Source of the DNA: a virus | Virus record (IMG/VR): IMGVR_UViG_3300041809_000135 | Span: 1-20,830 of that record | DNA: 20,830 bases | Reading direction: 5' to 3' (one strand) | In this document: positions 13,683-19,509 of the stretch, piece after piece | Layout: each line of letters starts with the position of its first letter | How positions within the stretch are numbered: position 1 is the stretch's first letter | The notes under the pieces: generated by a model | Databases searched by the model: none | What the model was told of the DNA's origin: nothing | Seen by the model: the letters and a program-made list of their open reading frames with translations, nothing else | Translations under genes and position numbers: made by a program

Positions 13683-14291
13683 AAATAAAACATTGTTGGC
13701 GTTAAATTCTACTATATCCGTCAAAGGCTTTTGAAAGGAAAGCAGAGACGGAGGAAAGATTTCATCATGGAAAGAAAAGCGTACTGTTATGCCGCTGGCA
13801 TACTGGACGGTGAAGGAACAATAGGGATATACAGGTGTAAACAAGGAAAGGCTATTTTAGATTTTAAGCTGTGTATTCATATTGCAAATACCTCGTTAAA
13901 ATTGATGTATTGGCTTGTAAGGAATTTTGGTGGAAACTATTATCAAAGCAATTCGGGTTTTCAAAAGAGAAATCCAACATCAAAAACCTTATATACTTGG
14001 GTAGTTAGTGGTGCTAAAAATAGGGAAAAGTTTCTACTTGGTATTATTCCTTATTTGTTGCTTAAAAAAGAACAAGCAAAAATAGCATTAGAATTTGTTA
14101 GGTTAAATGGGGTTCGGTGCCCAGAAAAACGGCAAGAACTTGTTGAACGTTGTTATAAAGCCAACCATCAAGATGAAAAATCCCCAGAGGCCATACGTAG
14201 AACACAGGAAATACCTGTGAAGATATGGTCCGAACTGCATAGTGATATGCAGAGCGCTCTATTGGAGACAATAGAAGCCTAAACAAAATTG
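13683..14291 (+). ncRNA. Group I intron interrupting the capsid gene
   Basis: A self-splicing ribozyme with recognisable helices. P1: exon GCCGAT (13677-13682) pairs with GTTGGC (13695-13700), ending in the required U-G pair at the splice site. P3: 13707-13712 with 14197-14202. P4: 13717-13722 with 13747-13752. P5: 13727-13731 with 13739-13743. P6: 13758-13766 with 14172-14182 (two-base bulge). P7: GGCCA (14189-14193) with TGGTC (14226-14230) inside the S-like AAGATATGGTCC. P8: 14204-14208 with 14214-14218. P9: 14235-14240 with 14247-14252, plus a further hairpin at 14259-14274. A four-base P10 joins ACAT (13690-13693) to exon-2 ATGT. The last intron base is G. The LAGLIDADG gene occupies the P6 loop and reads on through the 3' core. 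Confidence 0.9.
13767..14282 (+). CDS. LAGLIDADG homing endonuclease in the capsid intron, 171 aa
   Basis: An intron-encoded site-specific DNA endonuclease that spreads the intron into intronless capsid alleles. The family helix is clear at residues 8-20 (AAGILDGEGTIGI), with one motif only, so the enzyme probably works as a homodimer. The C-terminal half has the expected basic, hydrophobic pattern (LLGIIPYLLLKKEQAKIALEF). The ATG at 13767 directly follows the 5' strand of intron helix P6, and its GGAGGA ribosome-binding site (13750-13755) overlaps the P4 strand. The last third of the gene encodes both protein and the ribozyme core P7-P9. The gene stops nine bases before the intron end. Confidence 0.92.
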   Translation: MERKAYCYAAGILDGEGTIGIYRCKQGKAILDFKLCIHIANTSLKLMYWLVRNFGGNYYQSNSGFQKRNPTSKTLYTWVVSGAKNREKFLLGIIPYLLLKKEQAKIALEFVRLNGVRCPEKRQELVERCYKANHQDEKSPEAIRRTQEIPVKIWSELHSDMQSALLETIEA

Positions 14292-15038
14292 TATGTCAAC
14301 GTCAGTGACTATGCTCTAGAAACTGCAATTGATCCATGTGTGGAGAACTTGGAACGTGAGATGTGCTACCGTTTGGCTGGCACTATTTCAACCCTAGTTC
14401 GCACCGTGGCGAATGGTGCGTCAAGCGTCGATACGACTGCCTTGACTCAGTTGTCTTCTGGCACAGTTCTAGCTCGCCAGAATTTGACTGCTGCTACCCA
14501 AGAACTACGTCAGCGTTCAGTTCTGCCGTTTGACCCCGGTGAAAACCGTTTTGTCGGCGTCATCAGTCCGTTGTCAATTGGAGACACGTTGAATCAAACG
14601 ACTCCTAGCAACGACTTGGTTGACGTCTACAAACACACCAAGGAAGGCTTGGATCGTTTGCTTGAGCTTCCTGGTGGGGATGGCAAGGACCACGTTGCCC
14701 CTGTGCTGGAATTTGGTGGAATGCGATTCTACGAGAGTCCTATCGTTACCACAACTTCTAGCTATCTATCGTCTGCTGCGACTGCATACCGAACCTATTT
14801 GTTTGGTCATCAGGCCGTGATTGGAATTTCTCTTGGAGTTAAAGAGAATTCTCAGATCGGTGAAGGTGACTGGAGCAATATGAAGGTTTGGATTATGAAG
14901 CCGACAGAGCCTAGCGTTGGCGATCCTACGAGGGTAATCGGCGGCTGGGCCTCGTACAATGTGAAGCTTGTCTTTACCCTCCCCCCGGATACGATCTCTC
15001 GGTTGAGGATGATTGATGCAACTAGTAATCTTAGCTAA
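14292..15038 (+). CDS. Major capsid protein, N4-gp56 family, exon 2 (248 codons plus stop)
   Basis: The main body of the coat protein, continuing the exon-1 frame exactly at a codon boundary. It begins YVNVSDYALETAIDPCVENL, typical of N4-gp56-family capsid proteins, followed by LAGTISTLVRTVANGASSVD, LPFDPGENRFVGVISPLSI, and a C-terminal beta-rich part ending RVIGGWASYNVKLVFTLPP. A TTG at 14289 is not a gene start; the base before TAT at 14292 is the terminal G of the intron. It is the best substrate candidate for the viral chaperonins. Downstream come a hairpin and an HNH gene. Confidence 0.88.
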   Translation, partial: YVNVSDYALETAIDPCVENLEREMCYRLAGTISTLVRTVANGASSVDTTALTQLSSGTVLARQNLTAATQELRQRSVLPFDPGENRFVGVISPLSIGDTLNQTTPSNDLVDVYKHTKEGLDRLLELPGGDGKDHVAPVLEFGGMRFYESPIVTTTSSYLSSAATAYRTYLFGHQAVIGISLGVKENSQIGEGDWSNMKVWIMKPTEPSVGDPTRVIGGWASYNVKLVFTLPPDTISRLRMIDATSNLS

Positions 15039-15094
15039 GGTATTACTAAGGTTATTAACACTAATTCTGAGCTAATTACACCGGCTCACAAATA

Positions 15095-15122
15095 GGGAGG
15101 GCTAGCCGATACTAGCTCTCCC
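15095..15122 (+). terminator. Hairpin after the capsid gene
   Basis: An 11-pair stem, 15095-15105 with 15112-15122 (one G-U pair), closes the six-base loop CCGATA. It lies 57 bases after the capsid stop. The following AATTCTCTT is only moderately T-rich, so this may be a weak terminator, a 3' mRNA-stabilising structure for the abundant capsid message, or part of the HNH-4 leader. Nothing else is recognisable from 15039 to 15143. Confidence 0.45.
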
Positions 15123-15143
15123 AATTCTCTTATCGGAGGGAAT

Positions 15144-15608
15144 ATGCCATTAAAAGACCCAGTAGCACGAAGAAAGTATGATCGCGAAAGACCTCATAGG
15201 TACAATAAAGAAACTCAAAAGACTTATGAGCAATTGGCTTCTACGAGAATAGCTCGTCGTAATGCAAGGGAAGTTTTGAAAAAGGAAGTTCTAGCCCATT
15301 ATAGTTTCAACCCTATTCCTCGCTGTGTTTGGCCTGAGTGTGACATAGTTGATCTTGATATGCTCACCCTTGATCATGTGAACGGTGGAGGAACAGAGCA
15401 TAGGCGAGCTGGAGGATGCAATTTTGGTGTTATCCTCTATCGCAAGTTGAGACGCGCAGGTTATCCGGTTGGTTATCAAACATTGTGCTTCAATCATCAG
15501 TGGAAGAAACAATTGACTCTGTTGAAGCAGGATTTTGATAGCAGAAATGATTTACATGCAATGGGTCCGAGAGTGCCCACAGTGTCACCGGGAGTTAAGA
15601 AAGCATAA
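15144..15608 (+). CDS. HNH endonuclease (HNH-4), 154 aa, paralogue of HNH-3 and HNH-5
   Basis: A free-standing HNH endonuclease. It opens MPLKDPVARRKYDRER, the same style as HNH-5, with a basic helical N-terminus. The core has CVWPEC (61-66), the catalytic D77-H78 in LTLDHVNGGG, R87-R88, and GYQTLCFNHQWKK (110-122) with C115, N117 and H118. CGGAGGG precedes the ATG. The last 20 residues look unlike the paralogues and overlap, in another frame, a zinc-ribbon mini-gene, which suggests the gene was inserted into that upstream region and extended until a stop was met. It lies just after the capsid gene. Confidence 0.92.
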   Translation: MPLKDPVARRKYDRERPHRYNKETQKTYEQLASTRIARRNAREVLKKEVLAHYSFNPIPRCVWPECDIVDLDMLTLDHVNGGGTEHRRAGGCNFGVILYRKLRRAGYPVGYQTLCFNHQWKKQLTLLKQDFDSRNDLHAMGPRVPTVSPGVKKA

Positions 15609-15678
15609 CGCCTGGGATACAGTAAAATGTATTTGCGGTTGGATTTGGAGAGGTTACTATGTGTTGCGTTGGAAGTGA
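15547..15678 (+). CDS. Zinc-ribbon mini-protein, 40-43 aa
   Basis: A short frame overlapping the 3' end of HNH-4. It carries CPQC early and CIC later (with 40-residue numbering C7, C10, C25, C27), separated by a basic linker, and is rich in Trp and Tyr. This is the pattern of tiny zinc-ribbon phage proteins. Start is uncertain: ATG at 15547 or 15556, neither with a good ribosome-binding site, perhaps because the upstream HNH-4 insertion removed it. Metal binding is inferred from the cysteine pairs. The stop overlaps the start of the next mini-gene. Confidence 0.6.
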   Translation: MIYMQWVRECPQCHRELRKHNAWDTVKCICGWIWRGYYVLRWK

Positions 15679-15830
15679 TTTGGAAGGCAGGACAGTAATC
15701 CACAGCGGCGTTGACAAGAACACTTTGTAAGAAATACATCTCTGGAAAGTATCGTAAAGGACACCACAGAACACCACACAGCAAGCGCACCAAGAAGAAT
15801 CGCCAGTCTCTTAAGATTGGTTTGCAGTAA
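15659..15830 (+). pseudogene. Basic mini-gene broken or joined by a +1 frameshift
   Basis: An ATG at 15659 with an excellent ribosome-binding site (GGAGAGG, 15647-15653) opens a frame of 23 codons that ends TTG TAA (15728-15730). From that point the +1 frame continues without stop to 15830 as KKYISGKYRKGHHRTPH and SKRTKKNRQSLKIGLQ, a strongly basic tail that has no good start of its own (only TTG at 15711). Either a two-base loss in a TG repeat broke a gene of about 57 codons, or the stop is bypassed by +1 frameshifting as in release factor 2. Two separate tiny genes are the third option. The bases to 15867 hold only the next gene's leader. Confidence 0.42.
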
Positions 15831-15867
15831 AATTAAATAGGGCAGAATGGCCCAAAGGAGAAATACC

Positions 15868-16425
15868 ATGGCTGAGGAGAAGAATGTCTCTCAGGCAGTA
15901 AGACAGCAAATTAGTGAAACTACACAGAAAGAAATCGACAGGCTAGCATTAGAGACGGCAGAGTTAGAACGACAACTTGCCGCAGCTACCCTGGAAGAAA
16001 AGAAACTTCAGTTGCAGGACTTGCAATTTAAGAACGAGGAAACTCGCCAGCGTAGGCTAGCTGAGGCTCAAAGGCGCAAGAACTCAGTTGAGGATGCAAA
16101 GCGGCTGGAAGAGAATACCCGACGTAAACAGTCATATTGCAACCATACTCAGGGTGGAGAAGGTTTGGAAGGATTGTTTAGAGGCGATGGTCTTCAAACC
16201 ACATATCAGTTAGAGAGTACTGTTCTTGATGAAAAGTATTTTCGCTGTATTCGTTGTGGTTTTGAAGTTAAACAGGAAGAAAATCCTAAAGAATTCAATC
16301 GTATCTTCCAGTTGGCCCACAAGGGTCTTCGACCTCCTATCCCTGTCACCTTTAAGTTTATAAATGAAAAGGGTGAGATTGTTTCTGTTAAAGCAGTTCT
16401 TGAAGCTCGTAAAGCAACTGCATAG
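15868..16425 (+). CDS. Coiled-coil protein with C-terminal zinc site, 185 aa
   Basis: Not recognised by name. The ATG at 15868 follows AAAGGAG at eight bases; the ATG at 15847 lies upstream of that site and is rejected. Residues about 15-88 form a long, highly charged coiled coil (RQLAAATLEEKKLQLQDLQF and similar). The C-terminal third has CNH (C91, H93) and CIRC (127-130), consistent with one zinc-binding module, then a beta-rich tail. The location between capsid and connector genes suggests an assembly or virion role. It is followed at once by a strong terminator. Confidence 0.78.
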   Translation: MAEEKNVSQAVRQQISETTQKEIDRLALETAELERQLAAATLEEKKLQLQDLQFKNEETRQRRLAEAQRRKNSVEDAKRLEENTRRKQSYCNHTQGGEGLEGLFRGDGLQTTYQLESTVLDEKYFRCIRCGFEVKQEENPKEFNRIFQLAHKGLRPPIPVTFKFINEKGEIVSVKAVLEARKATA

Positions 16426-16436
16426 GTATGCAGAAT

Positions 16437-16472
16437 AGGGCTAGCCTAAAGGGTTGGCCCTTTCTTATTTTT
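16437..16472 (+). terminator. Rho-independent terminator
   Basis: The stem AGGGCTAGCC (16437-16446) pairs with GGTTGGCCCT (16452-16461) over ten pairs, two of them G-U, with loop TAAAG, and runs into TTTCTTATTTTT. It ends the transcription unit that contains the capsid gene, 11 bases after a stop codon. It is the most convincing terminator in the window. Confidence 0.85.
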
Positions 16473-16493
16473 AGTTCTGCCCACACTACATCT

Positions 16494-16820
16494 ATGGATT
16501 CACTTTCTTCTCCCACAATTTTAATGCCTACATTGCCATTCACTATGATGGCAGTCTATGCTCCCCCTGGGCCGCGACTTGTTAACTACATTGCATATCA
16601 TGGCTTAGTAAATCTTTTAAATAGTGTTACAGTTGAACCTTTGGAGTCTGATACTTCTTATGACCCACCATCTCCCCCTGTTGAAGTATACGCTCTTGGT
16701 CCTTCACCTGCCCCTGCCATATATTTTGCTGCTTTTGCTTTTCAAGCATTAAGCCTTTTGACTTTATGGTTAGCACCCCCGCCTCCGGTAGTTGGTTGGG
16801 CTGGCTATTGGGACACATAG
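16494..16820 (+). CDS. Pro-rich hypothetical protein, 108 aa
   Basis: Not recognised. The frame is open from 16428, but the terminator lies inside that extension, so the first ATG downstream (16494) is preferred even though no ribosome-binding site is visible. The protein has many Pro, Leu and aromatic residues (PSPPVEVYALGPSPAPAIYF), with a hydrophobic segment at about 80-98 (FAAFAFQALSLLTLWLAP) that might span a membrane. The stop codon overlaps the ribosome-binding site of the next gene (TAGGAG), and third positions are T-rich like its neighbours, which supports it being coding. Confidence 0.5.
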   Translation: MDSLSSPTILMPTLPFTMMAVYAPPGPRLVNYIAYHGLVNLLNSVTVEPLESDTSYDPPSPPVEVYALGPSPAPAIYFAAFAFQALSLLTLWLAPPPPVVGWAGYWDT

Positions 16821-16827
16821 GAGATTT

Positions 16828-18129
16828 ATGGCTGCACCAGCATTTACTACAATTAATGTTACCTCTCCAGTTATTAACCCAGGCCAATTTACACAATACC
16901 ATGGTTTAGGTGTTGTTCCTGTCAAAGTTGATATTACCATGACCAGCCCTGGAAGTATGTGGGAATATCAGCCAGCCGACGCTAATAATATATACCTGGG
17001 AGCTTCTGATGTAAATTTAACTGCTGTTATTAATGTTTGGACAGTTATTCCTGCAATTAGCTTTGCAACTAATATAGGTAACTCAACTACTCAAATTCAG
17101 GATTGCTTGGATTATTGTCAAACTTTTGCTGATCTTAATTCTTCAATTCCTGTAGCTGGCTACTCTGTTAAAAAAGTTATTCAAGTTGCTAATGCGGTTA
17201 TGAAGCAGTTTTTAAGTTCTCGCTTGAAGTGGCTATTCAATCGTAGGACACTTCCTATAGGTATTACGAATAGCTGGCAGCAAGACTATGCTACTAATCT
17301 TTCGGATGTTGCATTTTTACAGGACAGCTTCTTACTGGAAATAAACAATACTTCAAATCCTCGACCTATTTGGCCTGTTGAAGTTGTTCAGAATGCTCCT
17401 GAAACAACACACCAATATGGTAGGCCGGGACAGATGGCTGTGATGTACAATCGTGACCTTCAATATGGTTTTTGGGGAGCTAGTGGAATTGGTACAGGAG
17501 GCATTCAAAACCCTCAACCTAACCAAACTATATTGAGTATGGTTGGAGTAGTTGTTACTCCTCAAAATCCTCGTTTGCAAGTGCGTGATGCTTTTGGTAA
17601 TCTTTGGGTTCTTACACAGTTTGGAACTACAGGGCCGGTTAATCCTTTCTTGACTAATTTGAATCCAGTTTATCCAAGCTATGCAAACCCAACTGTAATT
17701 CCTACTACGGTTGTAGACGGTACTCCTCCAAATAATGTGGTATGGACAGCGGTTAATCCGATGAATTTTGGTTTCAGGCTTTTGCCTCTTCCCCCAGCTA
17801 CAGGAGTTCCTTACCAGATTCATCCTGTGTATCAACGTCGTCCTCCTATGATTACTGCAATGACTCAGTTCATTGACCCTATTCCTGATGACTATGCACT
17901 TTCATTTATGGACGGGATGGTTGCACATTTCTATCAATCAGTCACAGATCCTAAGATAAGGGCAAAGCATTCGGACGCTATTAATCTTTGGATGAAGTCT
18001 TTGATTGAGTCAAAGGAGTCTCAGGACCGCACACGAGACGCGAGTATTATGTATCCGGCTACATCTGTACTTCAGGGCGGAGATATATATTACCCGAACG
18101 CTGCGATGCCGTATGGGCCAAGTTATTGA
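16828..18129 (+). CDS. Structural protein, putative head-tail connector or tail protein, 433 aa
   Basis: I do not know an exact family name. GGAG lies six bases before the ATG. The first 80 residues look like a beta-sandwich (INVTSPVINPGQFTQYHGLG, then VKVDITMTSPGS and LTAVINVW). The centre contains SDVAFLQDSFLLEINNTSNP and RPIWPVEVVQNAPETTHQYG. The C-terminal 90 residues (about 340-430) form a helical domain starting IPDDYALSFMDGMVAHFYQS and ending with a YPATS segment, which resembles phage head-completion or connector proteins as I remember them. The location after the capsid gene fits. It has an almost neutral, Asn/Pro-rich composition typical of virion proteins. Confidence 0.65.
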   Translation: MAAPAFTTINVTSPVINPGQFTQYHGLGVVPVKVDITMTSPGSMWEYQPADANNIYLGASDVNLTAVINVWTVIPAISFATNIGNSTTQIQDCLDYCQTFADLNSSIPVAGYSVKKVIQVANAVMKQFLSSRLKWLFNRRTLPIGITNSWQQDYATNLSDVAFLQDSFLLEINNTSNPRPIWPVEVVQNAPETTHQYGRPGQMAVMYNRDLQYGFWGASGIGTGGIQNPQPNQTILSMVGVVVTPQNPRLQVRDAFGNLWVLTQFGTTGPVNPFLTNLNPVYPSYANPTVIPTTVVDGTPPNNVVWTAVNPMNFGFRLLPLPPATGVPYQIHPVYQRRPPMITAMTQFIDPIPDDYALSFMDGMVAHFYQSVTDPKIRAKHSDAINLWMKSLIESKESQDRTRDASIMYPATSVLQGGDIYYPNAAMPYGPSY

Positions 18130-18156
18130 TATCTACTTTATAAATAGGAGAAGTTA

Positions 18157-18555
18157 ATGCCTTATAAAGACCCTGCTGAACAAAAGAAATATACAGAGGA
18201 GCATCGTAAAGAAGCTAATGCACGAGCTAGAAAGTGGAGAGAAGAAAATCCCGAAAGAGCTAAGAAAGTTCAGCGTGAATACCAGATGAGAGTTAAGATT
18301 GATGTTCTTTCTCATTATGGATCTAATGGAAAACTTCAATGTTGTTGGCCCGGATGTGAAGTTACTGATATTGATATTTTGACTTTAGACCACGTAAACA
18401 ACGATGGGGCCGAGGATCGTAAAGGACATGGTAAAGGCGGGGCATATTTTTATTCTCGTGTTAGGAAAAACTTATACCCCGAAGGCTTCCAAACCCTGTG
18501 TGCTAATCATCAGTTAAAGAAAGAGATTCTTCGTAGGAGAGCAGAGGAAATATAA
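18157..18555 (+). CDS. HNH endonuclease (HNH-5), 132 aa, paralogue of HNH-3 and HNH-4
   Basis: A free-standing HNH endonuclease. A basic helical N-terminus (MPYKDPAEQKKYTEEHRKEA) leads to CCWPGC (62-67), catalytic D78-H79 in LTLDHVNNDG, and GFQTLCANHQLKK (110-122) with C115, N117 and H118. The core is nearly the same as in HNH-3, down to an identical 17-base DNA run, whereas the N-terminus matches HNH-4, so the copies look mosaic. AGGAGA precedes the ATG. The 3' end supplies GAGGAAA as ribosome-binding site, and the stop overlaps the ATG of the next gene by one base. Confidence 0.92.
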   Translation: MPYKDPAEQKKYTEEHRKEANARARKWREENPERAKKVQREYQMRVKIDVLSHYGSNGKLQCCWPGCEVTDIDILTLDHVNNDGAEDRKGHGKGGAYFYSRVRKNLYPEGFQTLCANHQLKKEILRRRAEEI

Positions 18556-19502
18556 TGTCAACTACAGTTACTATACCCCCATATAGCAATAACCCATACA
18601 TTGATTTTACAACGTTTAAAGTGTCAACTGATAGTGATTATACAAATGCATGGGCTAAGGCTATTCAGTATGCTAACTCTAACGGAGGAACCTTGTTTCT
18701 TCCTCCTGGCATTTTTCTTATTAGTGAGACTCCTCCGGCTATTAATAGTAAGTCTGTAAATATTCAAGGTTGTGGAAAGTCTAGTATTCTTGCTTGTAAT
18801 GTTCCATCTGGTGTATCTCTTATACCTCTGGCTATTAATTACGTTGATCGTTATCAGCAGAATGGTTTTATTCGTGATCTTGTTCTTGAAGGTAATATGG
18901 GAGCACCGGCAGGAGGTACAGGTCGGCAGAACGTAGGAATTTATATGATTGATACAGGTGCCATATTAGTTGAGAACGTTCAACTAGCCGATTTTAATAC
19001 CGGGGTGTTTTTAGAGAATAAAACGTCTTGGTCTGAGCGCCACTCTTTTAACCACATGACTTTTGAAAATTGTCATGAGGGGTTTAGGTTTCAAAAAGAT
19101 TCTGGCGGCGCTGTTTCGTTTGAGCATAACTTTTGGTCAGACATCAAGTTTAATATGTATTTGGGCGGCTCTACTATAGCGGCTCCTGGTGATTCTTTGT
19201 TTCACTTAGTTGGAGGGGCAGCTTTGGGAAATGCTGTTATCTTAAATCTTAATGGTAATTTTTCTCAACCATCTGGAACTGCTTATATTTTCTTGCTTGA
19301 TAATAATGCACCAACACAAAACTCAATTACTGGGTTTATTGTTGGCTTTCCTGAACAGAATGGTGGACCTTCTTTTGCTTTCTTTTCTGGTGGCACATCG
19401 AATTGGGTTACTGCATCAGGAGCATTGTCAATAAATAGTGGTGGTATGCAAGGGGGTCTTTGGGCCTCTAAAGCATTTCAGTTTACGAGCCTACCTGGAT
19501 AG
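18555..19502 (+). CDS. Beta-helix (pectate-lyase-like) tailspike-type protein, 315 aa
   Basis: Residues 24-52 carry the signature of the pectate-lyase-3 / tailspike fold: a TDSDYTNAWAKAIQYANSN helix followed by GGTLFLPPG. After it comes a series of short strands rich in Asn, Gly and Ser (SVNIQGCGKSS, NVGIYMIDTGAILVENVQL, FNTGVFLENKT), as in right-handed beta-helices. Such phage proteins bind or cleave host surface polysaccharides. No catalytic residues can be assigned from sequence alone. It is short for a whole tailspike, so it may act with the larger relative that follows. Its ATG overlaps the HNH-5 stop. Confidence 0.8.
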   Translation: MSTTVTIPPYSNNPYIDFTTFKVSTDSDYTNAWAKAIQYANSNGGTLFLPPGIFLISETPPAINSKSVNIQGCGKSSILACNVPSGVSLIPLAINYVDRYQQNGFIRDLVLEGNMGAPAGGTGRQNVGIYMIDTGAILVENVQLADFNTGVFLENKTSWSERHSFNHMTFENCHEGFRFQKDSGGAVSFEHNFWSDIKFNMYLGGSTIAAPGDSLFHLVGGAALGNAVILNLNGNFSQPSGTAYIFLLDNNAPTQNSITGFIVGFPEQNGGPSFAFFSGGTSNWVTASGALSINSGGMQGGLWASKAFQFTSLPG

Positions 19503-19509
19503 GTGAATT

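Noticed and set aside
14142-14203. Alternative P3 pairing (GTTGAACGT with ACGTAGAAC) in the intron
   Set aside because: It would leave only 38 bases for P4 to P6 and has two internal mismatches; pairing with TTCTAC at 13707-13712 gives a complete, ordered core.
15711-15739. Promoter from an exact TTGACA
   Set aside because: No acceptable -10 box occurs at 16-18 bases (ATACAT or TACATC at best), and the sequence lies within apparent coding DNA.
17353-17835. Minus-strand frame of 160 codons
   Set aside because: It lies wholly inside the 433-residue structural gene, with no independent start signal or plausible composition.
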